NCBI RefSeq assembly: GCF_001574435.1
Contig: NZ_LOCN01000007.1
Coordinates: forward strand, 1 to 64,000
Direction of reading: 5' to 3'
From: Moritella sp. JT01
GTDB lineage: Bacteria > Pseudomonadota > Gammaproteobacteria > Enterobacterales > Moritellaceae
DNA: 64,000 bases
Shown: one piece after another, positions 23,744 through 32,648 of the stretch
Numbering within the stretch: the stretch's first letter is position 1
Layout of the letters: every line of letters starts with the position of its first letter
Notes under the pieces: model-generated
Database searches by the model: none
What the model was told of the DNA's origin: nothing
Seen by the model: only the letters and a program-made list of their open reading frames with translations
Position numbers and translations under genes: made by a program

Positions 23744-24082
23744 GTGGTAACTGTTAAAAGGATTCAGGCTGGTCAGTATTCTGTATCAGACGGGCGTTTT
23801 ATTATAAAAAGTGGCTCAAGTTGGTATGTGGTAAATAGTGAGGGTGAGCCTAATTTTGGCCCAGTTCCTACGCTAGGTTCAGCTAAGGAATATGTAAATA
23901 CGGGTTTAACACCAATTGGTCAGCATAACCTTGGCTCAAAGCACGGAAGACAACAAAGCAAAAAAGAGTTCAATGCTTATTTAGCCTCCGAGGCTAAAAA
24001 TGGAAATAACGCTCCAGCAATTTTATGGACGATTGTTATGTTTGCTGTTTGTATATTTGTTTTAATTGTTCGCGGTTATTAA
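23744..24082 (+). CDS. Unrecognised protein with C-terminal membrane anchor, cargo
   Basis: A 112-residue protein starting at a GTG with AGGAG 5 nt upstream. The N-terminal domain has a SGSSWYVVNSEGEPNFGP stretch and a short Lys/Gln-rich linker, followed by one hydrophobic segment near residues 90-109. No family is recognised. It starts 13 nt after a GGCGTTAGG motif that resembles an integron cassette core, and 26 nt after the previous gene. Confidence 0.5.
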   Translation: MVTVKRIQAGQYSVSDGRFIIKSGSSWYVVNSEGEPNFGPVPTLGSAKEYVNTGLTPIGQHNLGSKHGRQQSKKEFNAYLASEAKNGNNAPAILWTIVMFAVCIFVLIVRGY

Positions 24083-24174
24083 AATTCTACGTTTTATTAA
24101 TGGAATATAATCACTATTCCTAAATTGGTATCTCAAACTCATTAATTTGTAAATAATTATAATACCCTTTTAGG

Positions 24175-24192
24175 GTGAATAATTTCATTCAC
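24175..24192. promoter_or_regulatory. Dyad upstream of the second repressor-like gene
   Basis: gtgaat-N6-attcac is a perfect inverted repeat with the same 6-bp spacer as the operator at 22,370-22,389 but a different sequence, 21 nt before the second repressor-like ATG. A neighbouring accct/agggt dyad overlaps its left side (about 24,164-24,176). It may be the operator of the 24,213 gene product. Confidence 0.5.
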
Positions 24193-24212
24193 TACAAATT
24201 AAAGGTGACAGG

Positions 24213-24473
24213 ATGTCTTTTGATACGAGATTACGCGCTATTATTCAAGAAGAGCGATATAGCAATCAACAACTCGCTAATGCGTTACGTTTTAATCTAT
24301 CCGCAACAGCGAACTACATTGCTGGACGAAGCGAACCATGCTACCAATTTTTAATGAAATTTAGCCGACATGACTGTTTAAAAAAATACACAATATGGCT
24401 ATTAACCGGAAATGTTGAGCCACGTTCAGGTCAAGTTTGTCCGGTTTTCTCAACTCAAGAGCCATGCGTTTAA
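24213..24473 (+). CDS. Phage repressor C-like (copy 2)
   Basis: An 86-residue protein that aligns along nearly its whole length with the repressor at 22,420: RLRAIIQEERYSNQQLANAL, NYIAGRSEP, then KKYTIWLLTG and STQEPC. About 39 of 85 positions are identical by eye. It lacks about ten C-terminal residues. Both genes face right, copy 2 just before integrase. It may be a second repressor with a different operator (note the different dyad upstream) or an older duplicate drifting in function. RBS AAAGGTGACAGG precedes the ATG. Confidence 0.7.
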   Translation: MSFDTRLRAIIQEERYSNQQLANALRFNLSATANYIAGRSEPCYQFLMKFSRHDCLKKYTIWLLTGNVEPRSGQVCPVFSTQEPCV

Positions 24474-24544
24474 ATCAAAAGGAGGTGGACTCAACTACAA
24501 TAAAAACGTTAGCAATACAATTTTACCCTAGGGAGGACAACTAG

Positions 24545-25513
24545 ATGTCTATTAAATCTATTCCTAACGGGTATGAGGTCGATTGTCGTCCGCAAGGACG
24601 AAGTGGTAAACGATACAGAAAGAAGTTTAAAACGAAAGGCGAAGCGCAACAGTATGAACGCTGGTTATTATCAACTCAGAACCAAAAAGGCTGGGTAGAG
24701 AAATCAGCAGACAAGCGACCGTTACGCGATTTAATTGATCTTTGGTATCACTACCATGGTCAACAGTTAAAGCGCCCTGAAAAAGAGCTAAAACACCTGA
24801 TATCGATTGATAAAGACTTAGGGCACCCAAGAGCAGACCAGGTAACTAAACAGCGCGTTATGCAATTCCGAGCCGACAAAATGGCTATCGGGAATAAAGC
24901 AACAACGATCAATAGGAGCCAAGTCAGGCTAAGTGGTGTTTTTACAGTATTGATAAAAGCTGGTGAGTTTCATAACGAACACCCATTAAAAGGGATCGGC
25001 AAACTCAAGATACGCGCAACAGAAATGGGTTTTTTGAATAAAAAAGAAATCATTCAGTTGCTGGATAATCTTGGTGGCGATGAACTTAATATTGCTAAGT
25101 TGTGTTTATCTACGGGTGCACGTTGGAGTGAAGCAGCAGAACTACGGGGAAATGATATTATTCATGGGCGAGTTACGTTCAATGATACCAAAAATGGTAA
25201 AAACAGAACTGTACCTATAACGCCAGAATTAATGAATGATATCTACAATGGGAAAACAGGTCGGTTGTTTAATGGTTCATACATGGAGTTTTATGATGTG
25301 CTGAAAGCGCAGGGCTTTGATTTACCTAAAGGTCAGGCAACGCATGTTTTAAGACATACTTTTGCGAGTCATTTTATGATGAACGGGGGCAATATTTTAA
25401 CGTTGCAAAAAATCCTAGGTCATTCAACGATTATGCAAACAATGACTTATGCTCACCTTGCTCCGGATTATTTGAATGAAGCGATGAAGCTAAACCCAAT
25501 GTCCACATTGTGA
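24545..25513 (+). CDS. int: P2-type phage integrase (tyrosine recombinase)
   Basis: A 322-residue tyrosine recombinase with an arm-binding N-terminal domain, a core-binding SAM-like part and a catalytic domain. The conserved residues are in place: R193 (STGARWSEAAEL), Lys near 216-219 (TKNGKNRTVPI), H267 and R270 (HVLRHTFASH), H293 (GHST) and Y302 (MTYAHL). It catalyses site-specific integration and, with Cox, excision. A strong AGGGAGG lies upstream of the ATG at 24,545. The gene ends 67 nt before the sucD terminator, placing the attachment site there. It lacks the extra insertion motif of integron IntI enzymes, so it would not move the cassettes. Confidence 0.92.
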   Translation: MSIKSIPNGYEVDCRPQGRSGKRYRKKFKTKGEAQQYERWLLSTQNQKGWVEKSADKRPLRDLIDLWYHYHGQQLKRPEKELKHLISIDKDLGHPRADQVTKQRVMQFRADKMAIGNKATTINRSQVRLSGVFTVLIKAGEFHNEHPLKGIGKLKIRATEMGFLNKKEIIQLLDNLGGDELNIAKLCLSTGARWSEAAELRGNDIIHGRVTFNDTKNGKNRTVPITPELMNDIYNGKTGRLFNGSYMEFYDVLKAQGFDLPKGQATHVLRHTFASHFMMNGGNILTLQKILGHSTIMQTMTYAHLAPDYLNEAMKLNPMSTL

Positions 25514-25580
25514 CCAAACTCGTAGTATATGATACATATCGCAGTATCAATACAAACAGTTAAACCTATGTTTTAAATAG
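25514..25580. other. Probable right attachment-site region of the prophage
   Basis: Short AT-rich stretch with several GATAC/GTATC-type repeats between the integrase stop and the bacterial terminator. P2-type attachment sites lie beside int, so attR (or attL) should be here or in the terminator. The other end is outside the window, so the core cannot be defined. Confidence 0.4.
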
Positions 25581-25624
25581 AAAAACCACCTTAGAGCGAC
25601 TTGTAGTAAGTCGCCCGAAGGTGG
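25581..25624 (-). terminator. Intrinsic terminator of the suc operon
   Basis: Leftward hairpin behind sucD: outer arms ccacctt/aaggtgg (25,586-25,592 and 25,618-25,624), inner arms gcgactt/aagtcgc (25,596-25,602 and 25,608-25,614), followed on the minus strand by a run of T. Confidence 0.85.
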
Positions 25625-25647
25625 CTTTATTTTAAACAAAACAGGTA

Positions 25648-26517
25648 TTAACCTAATTTAGCACGTAAAGCAGAACCAATATCGGCAAGTGAACGGACAG
25701 TTGATACACCCGCATCTTCCAGTGCTGCAAATTTCTCGTCTGCAGTGCCTTTACCGCCAGCGATAATTGCGCCAGCATGACCCATACGCTTACCTGCTGG
25801 CGCTGTAACGCCTGCAATGTAAGAAACGACAGGTTTAGTTACATTAGCTTTTATATAAGCTGCTGCTTCTTCTTCTGCCGTACCACCGATTTCACCAATC
25901 ATAACGATTGCTTCAGTTTGTGGGTCATTTTCGAATAATTCAAGTACGTCAATAAAGTTTGTACCAGGGATCGGATCACCACCGATACCAACACATGTTG
26001 ATTGACCGTAACCTTCATCAGTTGTTTGTTTTACTGCTTCGTACGTAAGCGTACCAGAGCGTGAAACAATACCAATTTTACCCGGCTTGTGAATGTGACC
26101 AGGCATAATACCAATCTTACATTCACCTGGAGTGATAACACCTGGACAGTTAGGACCGATCATACGCACATTTTGTTGATCAAGTTTAACTTTAACTTCG
26201 ATCATATCAACAGTCGGAATACCTTCTGTGATACAAACGATAAGTTCGATACCAGCATCAATTGCTTCTAGAATCGCATCTTTACAGAACGGAGCAGGTA
26301 CATAAATAACAGACGCTGTTGCGCCTGTTGTTTCTACTGCATCACGTACTGTGTTAAATACAGGTAAACCTAAATGTGTCGTGCCACCTTTACCAGGAGA
26401 AACACCACCAACCATTTGAGTTCCGTAATCAACAGCTTGCTCTGAGTGGAAAGTACCTTGACCACCCGTGAAACCTTGACAGATCACTTTCGTATCTTTA
26501 TTAATTAAAATGCTCAT
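25648..26517 (-). CDS. sucD: Succinyl-CoA synthetase alpha subunit
   Basis: A 289-residue protein, full length for SucD. The N-terminal CoA-binding Rossmann part contains [16 protein letters not shown], with the [19 protein letters not shown] stretch in the middle and the active-site phospho-histidine in KRMGHAGAI. With SucC it converts succinyl-CoA plus ADP (or GDP) and phosphate to succinate, CoA and ATP (GTP). Its ATG directly follows the sucC stop (no gap). It is the last gene before the terminator and the prophage. Confidence 0.97.
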   Translation of the reverse strand: MSILINKDTKVICQGFTGGQGTFHSEQAVDYGTQMVGGVSPGKGGTTHLGLPVFNTVRDAVETTGATASVIYVPAPFCKDAILEAIDAGIELIVCITEGIPTVDMIEVKVKLDQQNVRMIGPNCPGVITPGECKIGIMPGHIHKPGKIGIVSRSGTLTYEAVKQTTDEGYGQSTCVGIGGDPIPGTNFIDVLELFENDPQTEAIVMIGEIGGTAEEEAAAYIKANVTKPVVSYIAGVTAPAGKRMGHAGAIIAGGKGTADEKFAALEDAGVSTVRSLADIGSALRAKLG

Positions 26518-27684
26518 TTATTTGCCCTCCGCTGCTGCAACAACTTGTTGCGCTGCATCCGTTAGGCTAGATGCTGCAATAATATTTAAGTCAGATTTAG
26601 CTAAAACTTCACGGCCTAATTCTGCATTGTTACCTTCAAGACGTACTACAACTGGCACTTGTACACCAACTTCTTGTACTGCACCGATAATACCTTCAGC
26701 GATCATGTCACAACGAACAATACCACCAAAGATATTTACCAATACGGCTTTAACATTGTCATCAGAAAGAATGATTTTAAATGCTTCAGCAACACGTTCT
26801 TTTGTTGCGCCGCCGCCAACATCAAGGAAGTTAGCTGGTTTGCCGCCATGGATGTTAACAATATCCATGGTGCCCATTGCTAGACCTGCGCCGTTTACCA
26901 TGCAACCGATACTACCGTCTAATGCAACATAGTTTAACTCAAATTTAGCAGCGTGAGCTTCACGTGCGTCTTCTTGAGTAATATCTTGCATTGTACGTAG
27001 TTTAGGTTGGCGATAAAGTGCATTTGAATCGATAGTAATTTTACCATCTAAACAAACAAGATCACCGGCACTAGTAACAATAAGTGGGTTGATTTCAAGT
27101 AGTGCCATATCAGAATCAGTAAACATTTTAGCTAGACCCATAAAGATCTGTGTAAACTGTTTGATTTGAGCGCCTTGTAAGCCAAGTTTGAATGCAAGTT
27201 CACGCGCTTGGAAAGGTTGTGCACCAACAAGCGGATCAATCGTTGCTTTGTGAATTAACTCAGGAGTTTGTTCAGCAACAGTCTCAATATCAACGCCACC
27301 TTCAGTTGATGCCATAAATACAACTTTACGTGAACCACGGTCGATAACAGCACCAAGGTAAAGTTCATTAGCGATATCACCCGCAGCTTCAACAAGAATT
27401 TGTGAAACTGGTTGGCCTTTCGCATCAGTTTGATAAGTAACTAAATTTTTACCTAACCAATGCTCAGCGAATGCTGTAATTTCTTCTTTAGAAGTTACAA
27501 GCTTAACACCACCTGCTTTACCACGCCCACCGGCGTGTACTTGACACTTAACAACCCATTTATCGCCACCAATTTTGTCAGCGAAAGCTGCCGCTTCATG
27601 AGGTACGTTTGTTGCGTAACCTTCAGGAACTGGCAAACCATATTCAGCAAAAAGTTGTTTTGCCTGGTACTCATGCAGATTCAT
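26518..27684 (-). CDS. sucC: Succinyl-CoA synthetase beta subunit
   Basis: A 388-residue ATP-grasp protein, the length of E. coli SucC. It starts [20 protein letters not shown] and has [18 protein letters not shown] in the ATP-grasp domain and [15 protein letters not shown] and [11 protein letters not shown] in the C-terminal CoA-ligase part. It binds the nucleotide and succinate and pairs with SucD. It lies 92 nt after sucB, with a hairpin between, and abuts sucD, so the alpha:beta ratio is probably set by coupling. Confidence 0.97.
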   Translation of the reverse strand: MNLHEYQAKQLFAEYGLPVPEGYATNVPHEAAAFADKIGGDKWVVKCQVHAGGRGKAGGVKLVTSKEEITAFAEHWLGKNLVTYQTDAKGQPVSQILVEAAGDIANELYLGAVIDRGSRKVVFMASTEGGVDIETVAEQTPELIHKATIDPLVGAQPFQARELAFKLGLQGAQIKQFTQIFMGLAKMFTDSDMALLEINPLIVTSAGDLVCLDGKITIDSNALYRQPKLRTMQDITQEDAREAHAAKFELNYVALDGSIGCMVNGAGLAMGTMDIVNIHGGKPANFLDVGGGATKERVAEAFKIILSDDNVKAVLVNIFGGIVRCDMIAEGIIGAVQEVGVQVPVVVRLEGNNAELGREVLAKSDLNIIAASSLTDAAQQVVAAAEGK

Positions 27685-27728
27685 GCTCGTATATCCATGT
27701 TAATAGCCACTAGGGCTTGTCCCGAGAA

Positions 27729-27753
27729 CTTACGCCTTAAGATAAGGCGTAAG
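27729..27753 (-). other. Hairpin between sucB and sucC
   Basis: Perfect 11-bp inverted repeat cttacgcctta/taaggcgtaag with a 3-nt loop, in the intergenic gap of the operon. No T tract follows, so it is more likely an mRNA-processing or stability element than a terminator. Confidence 0.7.
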
Positions 27754-27776
27754 CAACTAAATAATTAAACTAAATA

Positions 27777-28970
27777 TTACACATCTAAAAGAAGACGAGT
27801 TGGATCTTCTAATAATTCTTTGATTGTTACTAAGAAACCAACTGACTCTTTACCATCAACGATACGGTGATCGTAAGAAAGAGCAAGGTACATCATAGGT
27901 AGGATAACAACGTTACCATCAACAGCCATTGGACGGTCTTGGATTTTATGCATACCCAAAATTGCGCTTTGTGGCGGGTTGATGATTGGCGTTGACATTA
28001 ATGAACCAAATACACCACCGTTAGTTACAGTGAAGTTACCGCCAGTCAGATCTTCAATTGACAGTTTGCCATCACGACCTTTTAGCGCTAATTGACGAAT
28101 ATTCTTCTCGATATCAGCAAGGCTCATCGTGTCACAATCACGTAGTACTGGCGTTACTAGACCACGAGGCGTTGAAATAGCGATACTTATATCAAAGTAG
28201 TTATGATAAACAATATCAGTACCATCAAGTGATGCATTCACTTCTGGGTAACGTTTTAACGCTTCAACAACCGCTTTCACGTAGAAAGACATAAAACCTA
28301 AACGAATGCCATGGCGCTCTTCAAATACGTCTTTATATTGTTTACGAATATTCATGATTGGTTTCATGTTGATTTCGTTAAACGTAGTAAGCATTGCAGT
28401 TGAGTTTTTAGCTTCAAGTAGACGTTCTGCAATACGCTTACGTAAACGCGTCATAGGCACACGTTTTTCACTACGACCAGCTTGTAATTCAACTGGAGCA
28501 CTAACAACAGGTGCTGGCGCAGCGGCTTTTGCCACTGGAGCTACAGCTGGAGCAGCTAATGCTTTTTCAACATCTTCTTTTATGATTAGGCCATTTTTGC
28601 CTGTACCCGTAATCTTAGAAGCATCTAAACCTTTCTCAGCAATAAGACGACGAACAGCTGGACTTGCGTCTACTGATTCTTCGCTTGCTGCAGCAGGTTT
28701 ATCTTTTGTTTCTTCACCAGCGACAGCGCCAACTTTCAATCGACCAATAACTTGCTGGCCAAGAACCGTCGCGCCTTCTTCTTCTAGAATTTCAACAAGA
28801 ACACCAGATTCAACTGCTGGAACTTCTAAAATAACTTTATCAGTTTCAATTTCTACTATTATGTCGTCACGCTCAACAGCATCGCCAGGGCGTTTGTGCC
28901 ATGTTGCTACTGCTGCGTCAGCTACTGATTCAGGTAGTACAGGTACCACGATTTCAATTGTCATTTTCAT
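27777..28970 (-). CDS. sucB: Dihydrolipoyl succinyltransferase, E2 of 2-oxoglutarate dehydrogenase
   Basis: A 397-residue E2 subunit with a single lipoyl domain (lipoylated Lys in [13 protein letters not shown] near residue 43), an Ala/Pro-rich linker and a peripheral subunit-binding domain ([14 protein letters not shown]...[13 protein letters not shown] near 107-135). The catalytic acyltransferase domain ends with [11 protein letters not shown]. It transfers the succinyl group from lipoate to CoA. The first ATG (28,970) has AAAGGA 4 nt upstream and is preferred to the ATG two codons later. It lies 15 nt after sucA. Confidence 0.97.
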   Translation of the reverse strand: MKMTIEIVVPVLPESVADAAVATWHKRPGDAVERDDIIVEIETDKVILEVPAVESGVLVEILEEEGATVLGQQVIGRLKVGAVAGEETKDKPAAASEESVDASPAVRRLIAEKGLDASKITGTGKNGLIIKEDVEKALAAPAVAPVAKAAAPAPVVSAPVELQAGRSEKRVPMTRLRKRIAERLLEAKNSTAMLTTFNEINMKPIMNIRKQYKDVFEERHGIRLGFMSFYVKAVVEALKRYPEVNASLDGTDIVYHNYFDISIAISTPRGLVTPVLRDCDTMSLADIEKNIRQLALKGRDGKLSIEDLTGGNFTVTNGGVFGSLMSTPIINPPQSAILGMHKIQDRPMAVDGNVVILPMMYLALSYDHRIVDGKESVGFLVTIKELLEDPTRLLLDV

Positions 28971-28985
28971 AATTCCTTTAATAAA

Positions 28986-31799
28986 CTATTTCTGCGCAAC
29001 AGTTAAAGCATCTTCAATAAGTGCTAGCTGCTGTTTTGTATGTACAGACATATAACCGACTGCTGGTGATGCTGATGCAGCACGTCCTGCGTAACTTAAT
29101 TTCGCCCCTTGCGGGATTGCGCCCCAGAAATTATGCTGACTCGAATACCAAGCACCCTGATTCTGCGGTTCTTCTTGACACCAAACAAACTGCTCTACGT
29201 GTTGATACTCTGCAAATACAGCTGCAATTTCCGCATGTGGGAAAGGATAAAGCTGCTCAATACGTACAATAGCAACATCCGTCTGACCCGATTTACGGCG
29301 CGTTTCCAGTAAATCGAAATACACTTTACCGCTACACATCACAACACGTTTAACTTGCGTTGAGTCAAGTGTATCAATTTCACCGATTACATTTTGGAAC
29401 GTGCCTTCTGCTAATTCAGATAAACTAGAAATAGCGAGTGGGTGACGTAATAATGATTTAGGTGTCATGACGATCAATGGACGACGCATAGGGCGTACTG
29501 TTTGACGACGCAGCATATGATACACCTGCGCAGGTGTACTAGGTACACACACTTGCCAGTTATGCTCAGCACACATTTGCATATAACGTTCTAAACGTGC
29601 AGATGAATGCTCAGGACCTTGCCCTTCATAGCCATGTGGTAACAATACTGTTAAGCCACACATACGACCCCACTTCTGTTCACCAGAAGAAAGGAATTGA
29701 TCAAATACAACTTGTGCGCCATTGGCGAAATCACCAAACTGTGCTTCCCAAATAGTTAAACCACTTGGTTCAGTCGTCGCATAACCATATTCAAACGCTA
29801 ATACCGCGGCTTCAGACAATACTGAATCGTGAATAGTTAGCTCACCTTGTTCAGGTTTTAAATTAGCTAATGGTGTGTAGGTACTTGCGTCATCTTGATT
29901 GTGTACAACTGCATGGCGATGGAAGAAAGTACCACGACCAACATCTTGTCCAGTGAGACGAACTTTGTAGTTGTCGTCAAGTAATGTTGCATATGCAAGC
30001 GTTTCAGCAAAACCCCAATCACATGGTTTCTCGCCTTTTGCCATTAAAATACGGTCTGAATAGATCTTTTGAACACGAGATTGGATCTTGTGCCCTTCTG
30101 GTACAGCCGTCATTTTCAATGCAAGGTCAGATAATTTATCTTGGGGCACTTGTGACTGATAAGGCATATCCCATTCGTGTTTTAAGTATGGGTTCCAATC
30201 AACTGAGTGCTGTTGCATTGGGCGCCATTCTTTAACAACACATTCACCATGATCAAGTTGATCACGATATTCGTTAATATAGCCAGTTGCTTCAGCAGCA
30301 TCAATAACGCCTTCATTTACAAGTTGATCTGCATATATTTTACGTGGCGTTGGGTGTTTTTTGATTTTCTTATACATTAATGGCTGTGTTGCACTTGGTT
30401 CATCAGCTTCATTATGGCCATGGCGACGATAACAAACTAAATCAATCACAACATCACGCTTAAATGTATTACGGAAATCAAGTGCGATTTGTGTTACCAA
30501 TACGACAGCTTCAGGGTCATCTGCATTAACATGGAAGATAGGGGCCTGAACCATTTTTGCGATATCCGTACAGTATTCTGTAGAACGCATATCTTTCGGG
30601 TTTGATGTTGTAAAACCAACTTGGTTATTAACAACAATTCGAATGGTACCACCAATGCCATAAGCACGTGTTTGTGACATATTAAATGTCTCAGCAACAA
30701 CACCTTGACCAGTAATTGCAGAATCACCATGAATTGTAATTGCCAGTACATCATCACCGTTAGTGCTACTATAACGTTCTTGACGTGCACGAACAGAGCC
30801 CATTACTACTGGGTTAACAATTTCTAAATGCGATGGATTAAAAGCAAGTGCTAAATGTACATTACCGCCTGGCGTACTGAAATCAGAACTGAAGCCCTGA
30901 TGATATTTAACATCACCCGCACCCCATGCATCACCGTGTTTACCAGCAAACTCATCAAACAGGTCGTTTGGTTTTTTACCAAGTACATTCACCAGCATAT
31001 TCAGTCTGCCGCGATGCGCCATACCAATAACTGCTTCTTTGATACCTTGTTCACCACTACGACGAATTAATTCTTTCATCATTGGAATCAGTGCATCACC
31101 GCCCTCAAGCGAGAAACGTTTTGCACCAGGGAACTTAGCACCAAGGTATTTTTCGAGACCTTCAGCCGCGGTTAAGTTATCTAAAAATCGTAATTTATCT
31201 TCTTTTTCAAACTCAGGCGTGCTTTCAACTGATTCTAAACGGCTTTGGATCCAACGTTTTTCTTCAGTAGAAACAATATGCATATACTCAGCTGCAATTG
31301 AACCACAATAGGTTTTTTGTAACGAAGCATAAAGCGCACTGAGTTTCATGCTTTCTTGGCCGATTGCATATGAACCAACATTAAAACTGGCATCAAAATC
31401 AGCATCTGAAAGATTGTGATATTCCGGATCTAGATCTTGTACACGATCACGTGTCCATAGGCCTAATGGATCCAAGTTAGCATGTTGATGACCTCGAAAA
31501 CGGAAAGCATTGATTAACTGTAATACTTTAACCTGTTTCGCATCATTATGTGGGTCGCTTACTTGAGCAGCATAACGAGAGGTATCTTTCGCAAGGCGAA
31601 TGAAATAATCCTTTACAGGACCATGTGGAACTTCTTTGGTATTATCAACTTTAGGTAGCTCTAAAAATACAGTTTGCCATTCTTCGCCAACTGAATCTGG
31701 ATCTGCCAAAAATTGCTCATATAGATCTTCAATATATGTCTGGTTCGCACCGGCTAGATGAGAGGATTCTAACCAGGCTTTCATGACGTTATTCTGCAT
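28986..31799 (-). CDS. sucA: 2-oxoglutarate dehydrogenase E1 component
   Basis: A 937-residue thiamine-diphosphate enzyme, close to E. coli SucA (933). It begins with the NNVMKAWLESSHLAGANQTY N-terminal peptide for E2 binding and contains GMAHRGRLNMLVNV, CYRRHGHNEADEP and, in the C-terminal transketolase-like part, LTVLLPHGYEGQGPEHSSAR. It decarboxylates 2-oxoglutarate and passes the succinyl group to SucB. It follows sdhB by 117 nt, in the same leftward direction, so the sdh-suc genes probably form one long unit, as in enterobacteria. Confidence 0.97.
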   Translation of the reverse strand: MQNNVMKAWLESSHLAGANQTYIEDLYEQFLADPDSVGEEWQTVFLELPKVDNTKEVPHGPVKDYFIRLAKDTSRYAAQVSDPHNDAKQVKVLQLINAFRFRGHQHANLDPLGLWTRDRVQDLDPEYHNLSDADFDASFNVGSYAIGQESMKLSALYASLQKTYCGSIAAEYMHIVSTEEKRWIQSRLESVESTPEFEKEDKLRFLDNLTAAEGLEKYLGAKFPGAKRFSLEGGDALIPMMKELIRRSGEQGIKEAVIGMAHRGRLNMLVNVLGKKPNDLFDEFAGKHGDAWGAGDVKYHQGFSSDFSTPGGNVHLALAFNPSHLEIVNPVVMGSVRARQERYSSTNGDDVLAITIHGDSAITGQGVVAETFNMSQTRAYGIGGTIRIVVNNQVGFTTSNPKDMRSTEYCTDIAKMVQAPIFHVNADDPEAVVLVTQIALDFRNTFKRDVVIDLVCYRRHGHNEADEPSATQPLMYKKIKKHPTPRKIYADQLVNEGVIDAAEATGYINEYRDQLDHGECVVKEWRPMQQHSVDWNPYLKHEWDMPYQSQVPQDKLSDLALKMTAVPEGHKIQSRVQKIYSDRILMAKGEKPCDWGFAETLAYATLLDDNYKVRLTGQDVGRGTFFHRHAVVHNQDDASTYTPLANLKPEQGELTIHDSVLSEAAVLAFEYGYATTEPSGLTIWEAQFGDFANGAQVVFDQFLSSGEQKWGRMCGLTVLLPHGYEGQGPEHSSARLERYMQMCAEHNWQVCVPSTPAQVYHMLRRQTVRPMRRPLIVMTPKSLLRHPLAISSLSELAEGTFQNVIGEIDTLDSTQVKRVVMCSGKVYFDLLETRRKSGQTDVAIVRIEQLYPFPHAEIAAVFAEYQHVEQFVWCQEEPQNQGAWYSSQHNFWGAIPQGAKLSYAGRAASASPAVGYMSVHTKQQLALIEDALTVAQK

Positions 31800-31916
31800 T
31801 CTCTGCCCTTTTCACTTTAAATGTCCATCGCGCCAGAGATGGTAGCAAAGATTTTAAATTACTTGGCCATTCCCAACGGAATGACCATTGTAACTAAAAG
31901 CTAACAAAAAACATTG

Positions 31917-32633
31917 CTACACCGCACGTTGTAGTAACATAGATTTAATATTACCGATTGCTTTTGTAGGATTTAGACCTTTAGGACACACGTTTACACA
32001 GTTCATAATACCGTGACAACGGAATACACTAAACGCATCGTCTAATTCTGATAAACGTTGTTCAGTTGCAGAGTCTCGACTGTCGATCAAAAAGCGGTAA
32101 GCCGCTAATAAACCTGCAGGACCAATGAACTTGTCAGGGTTCCACCAGAATGATGGGCATGACGTTGAACAACATGCACATAAGATACACTCATACAGGC
32201 CATCTAACTTCTCACGTTCTTCAGGAGACTGAAGGTGTTCGCGAGCAGGTGGAATAGCACTGTCGTCTGTAATCAAGAACGGTTTGATACGTGCGTAGTT
32301 GTCATAGAACTGCGTCATATCAATCACGAGATCTCGGACCACTGGCAAACCAGGTAACGGTCGAATTACAATCGTTTTGTTCATATTTAGATCAGACAAT
32401 GGTGTGATACATGCGAGGCCGTTTTTGCCATTCATGTTAACACCATCAGATCCACATACACCTTCACGGCAAGAACGACGGAAAGCTAATGTCGCATCTT
32501 TTTCTTTTAACAAGATAAGAGCATCAAGCACCATCATGTCTGAACCTTCAGGAATTTCAAGGCTCGTTTCTTGCATTTTAGGCTTGCTATCAACATCAGG
32601 GTTATAGCGGTAAATTGAAAATTTAACTTGCAT
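31917..32633 (-). CDS. sdhB: Succinate dehydrogenase iron-sulfur subunit
   Basis: A 238-residue protein with all cluster ligands visible: the [2Fe-2S] motif CREGVCGSDG, the [4Fe-4S] motif CILCACCSTSC, and the [3Fe-4S]/last ligand set CHGIMNCVNVCPKG. It carries electrons from SdhA flavin to the membrane quinone site. Length equals E. coli SdhB (238). It lies 15 nt after sdhA. Confidence 0.97.
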   Translation of the reverse strand: MQVKFSIYRYNPDVDSKPKMQETSLEIPEGSDMMVLDALILLKEKDATLAFRRSCREGVCGSDGVNMNGKNGLACITPLSDLNMNKTIVIRPLPGLPVVRDLVIDMTQFYDNYARIKPFLITDDSAIPPAREHLQSPEEREKLDGLYECILCACCSTSCPSFWWNPDKFIGPAGLLAAYRFLIDSRDSATEQRLSELDDAFSVFRCHGIMNCVNVCPKGLNPTKAIGNIKSMLLQRAV

Positions 32634-32648
32634 CTTGATCCCTTATGT

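Larger units (their letters stand above)
1..25580. mobile_element. P2-family prophage (left end outside the window)
   Basis: A P2-type gene set is present: tyrosine integrase, repressor, Cox, CII-like, gpA nickase, Ogr, portal Q, terminase P and M, scaffold O, capsid N, head completion L, and tail R and S. As in P2, Q-P and O-N-M-L run divergently. The right boundary lies between the integrase stop (25,513) and the terminator of the bacterial sucD gene (25,581-25,624). The left boundary and the remaining tail genes are outside the window. Cargo occupies 8,384-11,635, 12,234-16,910 and probably 23,157-24,082. No broken structural gene was seen in the visible part, so the element may be functional, but the endolysin, spanins and tail tube/sheath genes cannot be assessed. 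Confidence 0.95.

Noticed and set aside
24545-25513. Integrase as the integron integrase that moves the cassettes
   Set aside because: It has P2-type layout and location, lacks the IntI-specific insertion between conserved boxes, and is beside the prophage attachment region.
26510-26932. Rightward frame opposite sucC/sucD
   Set aside because: Antisense to strongly conserved TCA genes; Ser/Thr/Pro-rich shadow composition.
28306-29055. Long rightward frame (249 codons) opposite sucB
   Set aside because: Mirror of an Ala/Pro-rich linker and lipoyl region; no ribosome site or family likeness.
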